A DNA stretch of 5,822 bases from Bacteroidota bacterium (GTDB lineage: Bacteria; Bacteroidota; Bacteroidia; Cytophagales; Cyclobacteriaceae). Position 1 is the stretch's first letter. Each line of letters starts with the position of its first letter. Shown here one piece after another: positions 1 through 5,386 of this stretch. Both the position numbers and the translations under genes were made by a program. The stretch is taken from NCBI GenBank assembly GCA_027297025.1, contig JAPUIM010000040.1, positions 1 to 5,822 on the forward strand, read 5' to 3'. The notes under the pieces were generated by a model. That model saw nothing but the letters and a program-made list of their open reading frames with translations. It was not told the origin of the DNA and ran no database searches.

Positions 1-432
1 ATCTCTCCTATCACTCTTCATATTGGTATGGGAACTTTCCGGGCAGTAGATGTGGAAGATCTCACCAAACACAAAATGGATTCTGAAAATTTCCGTGTTC
101 TTCAGGAAACTGTTGATATTGTGAATAACGTAATCGATACCAAAAAGAGGATTTGCGCAGTAGGAACAACTTCCATGAGGGCCTTAGAGTCTTCGGTATC
201 CGCATCGGATAGGTTAAAAGCCAACCAAGGTTGGACCGATAAGTTTATTTTCCCACCCTTTGAATTTAAAATTTGCAGTGGCCTGATCACCAATTTCCAT
301 ATGCCTGAATCTACTCTTCTGATGATGGCATGTGCTTTTGGCGGCTATGAATTGGTCCGGCATGCTTATGAAATCGCCATAAAGGAAAAGTACCGGTTTT
401 TCAGTTATGGAGATGCCATGTTGATCCTTTAG
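1..432 (+). CDS. queA: S-adenosylmethionine:tRNA ribosyltransferase-isomerase QueA (5' truncated by window edge)
   Basis: QueA transfers and isomerises the ribosyl part of S-adenosylmethionine onto 7-aminomethyl-7-deazaguanine at the tRNA wobble position, giving epoxyqueuosine in the cytoplasmic queuosine pathway. The reading frame is open from base 1, so the gene begins outside the window; the ATG at 28 is internal. About 143 C-terminal residues of a family protein of roughly 350 are visible. Recognisable conserved blocks are TLHIGMGTF near the window start, [39 protein letters not shown], and the terminal [14 protein letters not shown], all matching the QueA C-terminal domain. The version resembles the standard Bacteroidota QueA rather than the longer paralogue also found in that phylum. 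The gene ends in TAG and is followed 29 bases later by a hairpin terminator that runs directly into ispD. Confidence 0.96.
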   Translation: MSPITLHIGMGTFRAVDVEDLTKHKMDSENFRVLQETVDIVNNVIDTKKRICAVGTTSMRALESSVSASDRLKANQGWTDKFIFPPFEFKICSGLITNFHMPESTLLMMACAFGGYELVRHAYEIAIKEKYRFFSYGDAMLIL

Positions 433-461
433 CGCTGGTTGAATAAATTGAATGAAAATTT

Positions 462-498
462 AAGCTCCGAATAGTATTTTATACCGGAGCTTTTTTTT
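462..498 (+). terminator. Intrinsic terminator of queA, abutting ispD
   Basis: An 8-bp stem, AAGCTCCG (462-469) with CGGAGCTT (485-492), can extend inward by GTAT/ATAC (474-477 with 481-484) around a three-base loop, leaving a four-base bulge on the 5' side. It is followed by an unbroken T-run ending at 498 (491-498, the first two bases shared with the stem). This is a standard Rho-independent terminator for queA. Unusually, the ATG of ispD is the very next base, so the terminator is also the ispD leader. Confidence 0.85.
486..489 (+). promoter_or_regulatory. Candidate ispD ribosome binding site inside the terminator stem
   Basis: GGAG lies nine bases upstream of the ispD ATG, a plausible Shine-Dalgarno position, and is the only such sequence near that start. 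It forms part of the 3' arm of the queA terminator hairpin and pairs with CTCC at 465-468. In any transcript reading through from queA, the site would be hidden when the hairpin folds. Many Bacteroidota genes start without Shine-Dalgarno pairing, so its use is inferred. Confidence 0.45.
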
Positions 499-1170
499 AT
501 GAATTTCCTAGAATATGCAATAATAGTAGCCGGTGGAAGGGGCCGGCGCATGAATAGTGATATTCCTAAGCAATTCATTCCTTTAGCCGGATTCCCAATC
601 TTAATGCACACTCTCAAAGCGTTTTTTAATTACTCTCCGGAAATAAATATCATTTTGGTATTATCGGAAGACTCAATGAAGATCTGGGAACATTTATGCC
701 AACAATATGAATTTGACCTTCCCCATACTATCCAAACTGGAGGACTCACTCGCTTTGATTCGGTCAGTAAAGGTCTGCTTAAAATAAATACTGAAGGTTT
801 GGTAGCAGTTCATGATGGAGTGAGACCTTTGGTTGATCCCTCCATCATCAGGAATTCTTTTGATGCTGCAGCTAAATATGGTTGTGGAGTGGTGGCGGTA
901 CCGGTTAAAGAATCCCTCCGAATAAAAGAAGAAAACCAAAATAAAACGGTTGACAGATCTCACTACTGGTTGGTGCAAACCCCACAAACATTTGTCGTTT
1001 CAAAGTTGAAAAACGCCTTTGAAAACGCCCCTCACAACCAATTTACTGATGATGCCAGTGTATTTGAACATGCAGGTCATTCTGTGCATTTAATTGAAGG
1101 AAGCTACCAAAACATAAAAATTACCAACTCTGAGGATTTGATATATGCACAAGCCTTATTATCAAAATAA
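499..1170 (+). CDS. ispD: 2-C-methyl-D-erythritol 4-phosphate cytidylyltransferase
   Basis: IspD joins CTP and methylerythritol phosphate to form CDP-methylerythritol in the non-mevalonate (MEP) isoprenoid pathway, in the cytoplasm. The 223-residue product has the normal family length. The N-terminal nucleotide-binding loop AIIVAGGRGRRM (7-18) and PKQF (23-26) supply Arg17 and Lys24, which align with catalytic Arg20 and Lys27 of the E. coli enzyme. Further matches are TRFDSV (84-89), VAVHDGVRP with Asp106 (102-110), VDRSHYW with Arg153 (151-157), QTPQTF (160-165), TDDAS (183-187) and NIKIT with Lys207 (205-209). The start at 499 is the only in-frame choice that keeps the essential glycine-rich loop, because a stop lies just upstream at 472. 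The gene begins on the base after the queA terminator; no clear promoter of its own was found. It converges on the DUF2795 gene. Confidence 0.96.
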   Translation: MNFLEYAIIVAGGRGRRMNSDIPKQFIPLAGFPILMHTLKAFFNYSPEINIILVLSEDSMKIWEHLCQQYEFDLPHTIQTGGLTRFDSVSKGLLKINTEGLVAVHDGVRPLVDPSIIRNSFDAAAKYGCGVVAVPVKESLRIKEENQNKTVDRSHYWLVQTPQTFVVSKLKNAFENAPHNQFTDDASVFEHAGHSVHLIEGSYQNIKITNSEDLIYAQALLSK

Positions 1171-1190
1171 AACCCGGTATTTACCGGGCT
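1164..1190 (-). terminator. Shared hairpin terminator between ispD and the DUF2795 gene
   Basis: CCCGGT (1173-1178) pairs with ACCGGG (1183-1188) around an ATTT loop. Read on the minus strand, the hairpin is followed by TTTTATTTT (1172 down to 1164), a good T-tract, about 40 bases after the DUF2795 stop. Read on the plus strand, it lies just after the ispD stop, but the following sequence is only partly T-rich, so it should stop minus-strand transcripts better. The minus-strand T-tract covers the end of ispD, including its stop codon. Confidence 0.8.
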
Positions 1191-1226
1191 GCTATTGTTT
1201 TAAATATTTGGTATTTTAAGGGAGGA

Positions 1227-1448
1227 TCAATATTCGTCTTCATTAAAAAAGAAATCCTCTTTTGTTGGATAGTCCGGCCATATCTCTTCAATGTTTTCAT
1301 AGGGTTGACCATCATCCTCTAGTTCCTGTAAATTTTCTACTACCTCTAATGGAGCCCCGGAACGAATGGAAAAGTCGATCAATTCATCTTTGGAAGCTGG
1401 CCAGGGGGCATCTTCTAGATAAGATGCTAATTCTAATGTCCAATACAT
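1227..1448 (-). CDS. Small acidic DUF2795 protein, function unknown
   Basis: This 73-residue protein opens MYWTLELASYLEDAPWPA. It matches my memory of a small DUF2795 (Pfam) family protein found across Bacteroidota, with the typical core of a leading helix, a WPASKDELI segment (16-24) and GAPLEVVENLQEL (31-43). No biochemical function is known to me. It is strongly acidic: 21 Asp/Glu against 3 Lys/Arg, ending in an aromatic-acidic tail (EDFFFNEDEY, 64-73). It has no signal peptide or membrane segment, so it should be cytoplasmic. The start is secured by a strong AGGAGG seven bases upstream and by a good promoter further up. It stands alone as a single-gene unit, convergent with ispD and sharing its terminator. 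Confidence 0.9.
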   Translation of the reverse strand: MYWTLELASYLEDAPWPASKDELIDFSIRSGAPLEVVENLQELEDDGQPYENIEEIWPDYPTKEDFFFNEDEY

Positions 1449-1455
1449 GGTCGTT

Positions 1456-1461
1456 CCTCCT
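1456..1461 (-). promoter_or_regulatory. Strong Shine-Dalgarno site of the DUF2795 gene
   Basis: On the minus strand the sequence reads AGGAGG, seven bases before the ATG at 1448. This is a full consensus ribosome binding site. It stands out because most other starts in this window have weak sites or none, and it suggests efficient translation of the small protein. Confidence 0.85.
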
Positions 1462-1800
1462 GTTTATATTCCATTTTCAAATAATCGTGCAAAAATAGAA
1501 TTTAATTTCAATTATCAAATAATCTCTTAAAAGAAAATTTTTTATTCCAATCAAGTTGCCTTTCTAACTAAAGCGGTATATTTCTCCAGGATCTATTCGA
1601 TTTGTTTAATTGAATGATCATTTTCTCACTTTATTGTTTATTTACGGAACTTTGTTAATAGGCATTCAATACGAATTATCTGATTATCTGCATCGCAACT
1701 CAATTTTTTATAAGTATGATATTTTCAGGGAAAGTAATGCCACATTGTGAGGAACCAAGAAATATTATTTGTGCCAACAAATCCAACAATCATCATTTAT
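1462..1800. other. AT-rich intergenic region between divergent genes
   Basis: These 339 bases separate the DUF2795 gene (minus) from the flavoprotein gene (plus). The left end holds the DUF2795 promoter. The rest has no ORF I would accept, no tRNA-like fold and no terminator. Two small symmetrical elements are visible: a 10-bp perfect palindrome AATGATCATT (1613-1622), and ATTTGT-GCCA-ACAAAT (1767-1782) 18 bases before the flavoprotein ATG. No good TTTG / TAnnTTTG promoter toward the plus strand was found. Confidence 0.6.
1490..1519 (-). promoter_or_regulatory. Bacteroidota-type promoter of the DUF2795 gene
   Basis: On the minus strand TTTG (1519-1516) is followed after 18 bases by TATTTTTG (1497-1490), an exact match to the TTTG / TAnnTTTG -33/-7 consensus with spacing in the accepted range. 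Transcription would start near 1483-1485, giving a leader of about 35 bases that contains the AGGAGG site. Confidence 0.75.
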
Positions 1801-2472
1801 ATGAAAGAGCTAGTACAAACTCCAAAGACTAAAATCAAGAGAGTATCGCAAAGGGGAAGTTATGATCCTGAAGTGATTTACAAGATCCTGGACCAGGCCT
1901 TTATTTGTCATGTTGGATTCATTCATGAAGGAAATCCAGTTGTAATTCCTACCTCCTATGGAAGGATTGGTGATAATTTGTACTTGCATGGTTCTGCCAA
2001 AAGCCGGATGCTGATGACTTTGGGCAAGGGTGGAGAAATATGTGTAACCGTTACCATCGTCGACGGATTGGTATTAGCTCGTTCCATATTTCATCATTCC
2101 ATGAATTATAGGTCAGTAGTTTTATTTGGAAAACCACAAAAAGTGACTTCAGAAAAAGAAAAGGAGCAAGCGTTGAAGGCTTTCACAAATCATATCATTC
2201 CCGGGAGGTGGGAAGAAGTAAGGCTCCCAAATAAAAAAGAATTAAAAGGTACCACGGTGGTTCGTTTACCTATTGGTGAAGCGTCAGCAAAAATCCGTGC
2301 CGGACCACCTTTGGATGATCAAGAGGATTACAAACTTCCTATTTGGGCTGGAGTTATACCGATTAAAGCGCAGCCACTGGATGCAATACCTGATACAAAA
2401 TTATCCAAGGACCTGACCACACCCTCGAGTGTGACCAACTATTTGGCTAAATTTCATCATGGGCAAGATTAA
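1801..2472 (+). CDS. Pyridoxamine 5'-phosphate oxidase-related flavoprotein (Pyridox_ox_2 / NimA-like family)
   Basis: The 223-residue product belongs to the split-barrel FMN-binding superfamily, in the group related to pyridoxamine phosphate oxidase and nitroimidazole-resistance proteins; the substrate is unknown, and true PdxH activity is not implied. Family blocks seen are ILDQAFICHVGF (29-40), NPVVIPTSYGR (45-55), LYLHGSAKSRM (60-70), GEICVTVTIVDGLVLARS (78-95), FHHSMNYRSVV (97-107), IPGRWEEVR (133-141) and the C-terminal EASAKIRAGPP (160-170) with LPIWAGVIP (179-187). The barrel should bind FMN as a cytoplasmic dimer. I chose ATG 1801 because homologous N-termini begin a few residues before the KIKR region; the frame stays open to GTG 1747, which would add 18 unconserved-looking residues. 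No clear Shine-Dalgarno site precedes 1801, but a small inverted repeat does. It converges on the DUF4136 lipoprotein gene with a 57-base gap. Confidence 0.88.
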   Translation: MKELVQTPKTKIKRVSQRGSYDPEVIYKILDQAFICHVGFIHEGNPVVIPTSYGRIGDNLYLHGSAKSRMLMTLGKGGEICVTVTIVDGLVLARSIFHHSMNYRSVVLFGKPQKVTSEKEKEQALKAFTNHIIPGRWEEVRLPNKKELKGTTVVRLPIGEASAKIRAGPPLDDQEDYKLPIWAGVIPIKAQPLDAIPDTKLSKDLTTPSSVTNYLAKFHHGQD

Positions 2473-2529
2473 ACTCAGGTCTATTTATGGAATGAGTAAT
2501 TTGCTATCGGAGTGGAATGCGGAGAATTA

Positions 2530-3162
2530 TCAGGGATTAAATTGATCAAATCCTTTAGCCAGTACCTGGTACTCATCCAATATAGAAGCAACCGCTTTCT
2601 TTATTGATTTTTTGTTATTGAAATTCTCATTTCCAAATAATCCCGATGCATATCCCTGCCAAACACTTTGGCGGGATCTGCGGTCGAATAGAACAATGTA
2701 TAAAGTCCCTTCCCTTAGGTCACATTTGAACGAGTTATATTCTCGGGGTATACTAATTTGTTGCTCCTTTTCCAACTCCTCCTCAGTCAACTCATCAAGT
2801 GGAAGATCTTCTTCAAGATCGTCTTTTTCCTTTACTTGCACATCTTTCACCCAATTTTCAAGTTCGGGCTGGTCATAAGCATTTAGGAAAAAATCTTCGA
2901 AGTAAACCTTATACAGAACTAGCAAGTTGGGTCTTTTATCACTGTTCCTGTACCCCTGCGTACTCAAACGCGTCTGAATAGCACCCTCGATTAACTCATC
3001 GTAGGCAGTAAATTCAAGGTCACTTTTTGATACAAAATCATAGGTCTTGTATTTCCCAAACTTTCCCTTATAACTGTAATCATAAGCAACTACATACTCG
3101 TCCATGGTCACACATCCAAAGGCGACCAGGGATACAATGGTTAATGATAGTAACTTTTTCAT
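2530..3162 (-). CDS. DUF4136-like lipoprotein
   Basis: The 210-residue product begins with MKKLLSLTIVSLVAFGC, a short signal peptide ending in Cys17, the likely lipidated residue. The lipobox is imperfect (Phe at -2), which is tolerated in Bacteroidota. The mature part resembles DUF4136 (Pfam): KFGKYKTYDFV (34-44), a helix leading to LSTQGYR (66-72), RPNLLVLYKV (77-86) and GTLYIVLFDRRSRQSVWQGYAS (first residue 152), then a C-terminal helix. Function is unknown for this family. A very acidic, low-complexity insert (about 112-135) interrupts the domain. Asp-Glu at +4/+5 after the cysteine weakly recalls surface-export signals, so either periplasmic or surface display is possible. ATG 3162 was chosen over 3213 because it places the signal peptide at the N-terminus. 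It lies 81 bases downstream of the zinc hydrolase gene on the same strand. Confidence 0.82.
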   Translation of the reverse strand: MKKLLSLTIVSLVAFGCVTMDEYVVAYDYSYKGKFGKYKTYDFVSKSDLEFTAYDELIEGAIQTRLSTQGYRNSDKRPNLLVLYKVYFEDFFLNAYDQPELENWVKDVQVKEKDDLEEDLPLDELTEEELEKEQQISIPREYNSFKCDLREGTLYIVLFDRRSRQSVWQGYASGLFGNENFNNKKSIKKAVASILDEYQVLAKGFDQFNP

Positions 3163-3184
3163 AAATATATTTTTTCGTAATTCG

Positions 3185-3214
3185 TTAATATAGTTTTTAT
3201 AATTGTGAAACAAA
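3185..3214 (-). promoter_or_regulatory. Possible promoter of the DUF4136 lipoprotein gene
   Basis: On the minus strand TTTG (3214-3211) is followed after 18 bases by TATATTAA (3192-3185), which matches four of six defined positions of TAnnTTTG. A start near 3178 would leave a leader of about 16 bases before the ATG at 3162, and it supports the short start choice. The match is weak and the region is very AT-rich, so chance is a real alternative; read-through from the upstream gene is equally possible. Confidence 0.3.
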
Positions 3215-3243
3215 ATATTTAATCCGATATATCACTTTAGGAC

Positions 3244-4221
3244 CTAGAGTTCATTGGCCTCGTGACTTCTACTTTTTATTCTTCCTTGCCTCCATTGTTC
3301 TTTTTGCCTTTCAAACTCCTCCAATTGTTGTTCACTGAATTTAATATCTACTAATTCCAATAGTGACGGTTGACCGGCATCAATCCAACAAGTATACCAA
3401 AAATCCGTCACCATTTTTACTGCCATCCGCATTTGGCGTTCCACTTGTCCTTTTAACATTTGACGATAGGCTTTTGAGTATTCTTTCGAATACACTTTCA
3501 CGGTTGTGGCCCCTCTCTGCTCAAAACTGAATTTTTTTTCACTAGAGAATTTTTTTTCCAGTTCACGCTCGAGGCTCAACACTGAATCAACAGCCAAGTG
3601 AGCTTGAGTAACTGCCCTCCATATCATAGTTTGAGGATCTTCCAGATATTGGGCTTTGCCAACAAAAAAATCGTATTGATGTGAATACAATTCAGGAAGT
3701 CGCGACTCCCAAAATCCATGAATCCCTCTTTGACCGGTCATCTGGCCGTTATAATTTATAGTGGTATGAAGGGGTACATTAGCGTCAGCAATGTAATGAC
3801 CAATATCTGCCGAGATTCTAAGAATTCCTTTACTGTTTTTATACCTGAAGGCCTTGGTAAGTTTTTGTTTCATTTCCATAATATACCAGGGAACGATCCC
3901 GTATTCGTAAAGTGTATCCTGACTATATTTGACCACTGCATCCTCCCAATTTCTTGGCAGATTATATATGGCGCTGTCTCCGTAGGCTTCTAGATCGATA
4001 TAGTGCCGTGGAGCTTCTTCCTTCACCGCATACCTCCTTCTGTCCGGATTTACAGCATTTTCTGTTATGAATTGGATATGACGTTTAAAAAAAATCAGCA
4101 TCTCAGGGGGAAGTGAATACACTGCTAATCGATTGATCTTTTTATGGGCAAAAAACCCCCAGTTAAAAGTGAATCCCCAGCAAAAAACAACACACAGAAG
4201 TAGAAAATATATCTTCCTCAT
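3244..4221 (-). CDS. Exported zinc-dependent hydrolase, phospholipase C / S1-P1 nuclease superfamily
   Basis: The 325-residue product starts with a hydrophobic signal sequence (about 4-20) followed by NWGFFAH. Trp21 and His26 match the WGxxxH opening of P1 nuclease, where the mature N-terminal Trp binds zinc. The other expected trinuclear zinc ligands are visible in order: Asp60 (NPDRRR), His73 (PRHYIDLE), His142, Asp146 and His152 (GHYIADANVPLH), His168 and Glu172 (GIHGFWES). The H-x3-D-x5-H and H-x3-E spacings agree with Bacillus phospholipase C. The fold should be all-helical and periplasmic or secreted; whether the substrate is phospholipid or nucleic acid cannot be told. A charged helical tail (about 294-325) follows the catalytic part. 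AAGGA lies nine bases before the ATG. The DUF4136 lipoprotein gene follows 81 bases downstream, with no terminator between. Confidence 0.85.
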   Translation of the reverse strand: MRKIYFLLLCVVFCWGFTFNWGFFAHKKINRLAVYSLPPEMLIFFKRHIQFITENAVNPDRRRYAVKEEAPRHYIDLEAYGDSAIYNLPRNWEDAVVKYSQDTLYEYGIVPWYIMEMKQKLTKAFRYKNSKGILRISADIGHYIADANVPLHTTINYNGQMTGQRGIHGFWESRLPELYSHQYDFFVGKAQYLEDPQTMIWRAVTQAHLAVDSVLSLERELEKKFSSEKKFSFEQRGATTVKVYSKEYSKAYRQMLKGQVERQMRMAVKMVTDFWYTCWIDAGQPSLLELVDIKFSEQQLEEFERQKEQWRQGRIKSRSHEANEL

Positions 4222-4320
4222 AGATCCTGATCCTTATAGAAATCAATTTAAATATTTGGATCGATTGTTTGTTAATATTTCAAAAGATACTACATTTGCA
4301 CTCCAAATTTTAAGGACAAT
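4222..4320. other. Divergent intergenic region, zinc hydrolase gene / rpsT
   Basis: This 99-base AT-rich region separates two divergently transcribed genes. It carries the rpsT promoter on the plus strand and the AAGGA ribosome binding site of the zinc hydrolase gene on the minus strand (4235-4231). I could not find a good Bacteroidota consensus promoter pointing toward the hydrolase gene. Confidence 0.7.
4268..4298 (+). promoter_or_regulatory. Consensus Bacteroidota promoter of rpsT
   Basis: TTTG (4268-4271), a 19-base spacer and TACATTTG (4291-4298) match the TTTG / TAnnTTTG consensus perfectly, with central spacing. Transcription should start near 4303-4305, giving a leader of only about 16-18 bases containing AAGGA (4312-4316), four bases before the ATG. 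Such a short leader leaves no room for a structured autoregulatory element. Confidence 0.85.
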
Positions 4321-4572
4321 ATGGCTAATCACAAATCGGCATTAAAGAGAATTCGTTCGAGCGAAACCAAGCGTTTGAGGAATCGCTACCAGGCAAAAAC
4401 CACTAGAACCTTTATTAAAAGGCTGAAAAATACCACCAAGAAAAAAGAAGCCGAAGAGTTGTTGAAAACCGTATCAAGTATGTTGGATAAATTGGCTAAG
4501 AAGAACATCATTCACAAAAACAAAGCTGCCAATCAAAAATCGAGTCTTACCAAGTTGGTCAAAAGCCTATAA
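4321..4572 (+). CDS. rpsT: 30S ribosomal protein S20
   Basis: S20 binds 16S rRNA early in assembly of the small ribosomal subunit. The 83-residue, lysine- and arginine-rich product begins MANHKSALKRIRSSETKRLR, the typical S20 opening, and ends with the conserved helix containing IIHKNKAANQKSSLTKLV (64-81). Length is normal for Bacteroidota S20. It is a single-gene unit, with a consensus promoter just upstream and a strong terminator 25 bases after the stop. AAGGA sits close to the ATG (four bases). Confidence 0.98.
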   Translation: MANHKSALKRIRSSETKRLRNRYQAKTTRTFIKRLKNTTKKKEAEELLKTVSSMLDKLAKKNIIHKNKAANQKSSLTKLVKSL

Positions 4573-4597
4573 TCGACTCCATTTGAAAAAAGACATT

Positions 4598-4626
4598 GCC
4601 TTATTCCAAAGAATAAGGCTTTTTTT
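4598..4626 (+). terminator. Strong intrinsic terminator of rpsT
   Basis: A perfect 9-bp stem, GCCTTATTC (4598-4606) with GAATAAGGC (4611-4619), closes a CAAA loop and is followed by seven Ts (4620-4626). This is the strongest terminator in the window. The last three Ts plus G4627 also form the candidate -33 box of radC. Confidence 0.93.
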
Positions 4627-4656
4627 GTAATAAATCTTATTTTATTTCTATGTTTT
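4624..4656 (+). promoter_or_regulatory. Candidate promoter of radC
   Basis: TTTG (4624-4627), a 21-base spacer and TATGTTTT (4649-4656) match the Bacteroidota consensus except for the final base of the -7 box. A start near 4661 would give a leader of about 20 bases. The -33 box uses the end of the rpsT terminator T-run, so the two signals overlap. Confidence 0.55.
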
Positions 4657-4681
4657 CTTGCAAGAATTGTTTTACCAAGTA

Positions 4682-5386
4682 ATGCCTGAAAATACCAATC
4701 CTTACAAACTAAAAATTCTTGATTGGGCTAAAGAGGATAGGCCCAGAGAGAAATTATTACTAAAAGGTAAGGGATCTCTCTCCGATGCTGAGTTGATTGC
4801 CATTTTGATAGGATCAGGAACCGCCTCATTAAGTGCGGTGGAATTAAGCAAACAAATTCTATCACAAGTAGATAATAACCTGAACGAACTGGCTCGACTA
4901 TCGGTAAAGGATCTGATGAAATTCAAAGGAATAGGAGAAGCCAAGGCGATTAGCATAGTTAGTGCATTGGAATTGGGGAGAAGAAGAAAGGGAAGCGTTC
5001 ACCTGAAGAAACAACAGATTACAAGTTCGAAAGATGTTTATGAGCTGATGCACCCCGAATTACAAGATAAGGATCATGAAGAGTTTTGGGTGTTATTCTT
5101 AAACAAGGCCAACAAGGTGATAAAAAAATTTCCTGTTAGTATAGGGGGGGTCTCAGGGACGGTGGCTGATCCAAAAATTATTTTCAAGACCGGGCTTGAA
5201 AACTTGGCCAGCGGTATTATCCTGGTGCATAATCACCCCTCCGGAAATCTTCAACCCAGCGAAGCAGATATTAATCTTACCAAAAAATTAAAGGATTCAG
5301 GAACCTTATTGGAGATTAATATTTTGGACCATATCATCTTTACTGACAATGGCTATTTAAGTTTTGCCGACGAAGGTTTATTATGA
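4682..5386 (+). CDS. radC: RadC family JAMM/MPN+ domain protein
   Basis: RadC proteins carry a metal-binding JAMM domain behind a helix-hairpin-helix; despite the name, their role in DNA repair is unsettled. In this 234-residue product the N-terminal part includes KILDWAKEDRPREKLL (11-26), GSLSDAELIAILIGSG (31-46) and the hairpin motif LMKFKGIGEAKA (78-89). The JAMM domain follows, with HEEFWVLFLN (132-141; Glu133 or Glu134 as likely catalytic acid), GGVSGTVADPKIIFK (155-169) and the metal site HNHPSGNLQPSEAD (183-196; His183, His185, Ser193, Asp196). All key residues are present, so it is probably active. ATG 4682 was preferred to the in-frame TTG 4658 because it starts near the conserved N-terminus and leaves room for the promoter. 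Its stop overlaps the start of the next gene (ATGA). Confidence 0.95.
   Translation: MPENTNPYKLKILDWAKEDRPREKLLLKGKGSLSDAELIAILIGSGTASLSAVELSKQILSQVDNNLNELARLSVKDLMKFKGIGEAKAISIVSALELGRRRKGSVHLKKQQITSSKDVYELMHPELQDKDHEEFWVLFLNKANKVIKKFPVSIGGVSGTVADPKIIFKTGLENLASGIILVHNHPSGNLQPSEADINLTKKLKDSGTLLEINILDHIIFTDNGYLSFADEGLL

Noticed and set aside
1613..1622. Ten-base perfect palindrome AATGATCATT in the intergenic region
   Set aside because: Short and AT-rich, with no second copy seen nearby and no link to a promoter; kept only as a note in the intergenic entry.
1747..1800. GTG start for the flavoprotein adding 18 residues
   Set aside because: The extra residues do not resemble the family N-terminus and the GTG has no well-spaced ribosome binding site.
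2473..2529. Possible terminator in the convergent gap, from ACTCA and TGAGT
   Set aside because: Only a 5-bp stem with a 15-base loop and no T-tract on either strand; not a credible terminator.
2459..2545. A 28-codon ORF overlapping the end of the flavoprotein gene and running into the lipoprotein gene
   Set aside because: No ribosome binding site, no recognisable family and it spans a convergent junction; most likely chance.
3163..3213. Longer start for the lipoprotein at 3213, adding 17 residues
   Set aside because: It would bury the signal peptide behind a charged extension; the start at 3162 gives a normal lipoprotein N-terminus.
4281..4307. Possible minus-strand promoter for the zinc hydrolase gene (TTTG and TATCTTTTG)
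   Set aside because: The spacing is about 14 bases and the -7 box has an extra base, so both elements fall outside the consensus.
5122..5150. A seven-A and a seven-G run close together inside radC, possibly slippery or phase-variable
   Set aside because: The frame is intact and the G-run encodes the conserved GGV segment of the JAMM domain; no sign of frameshift use.
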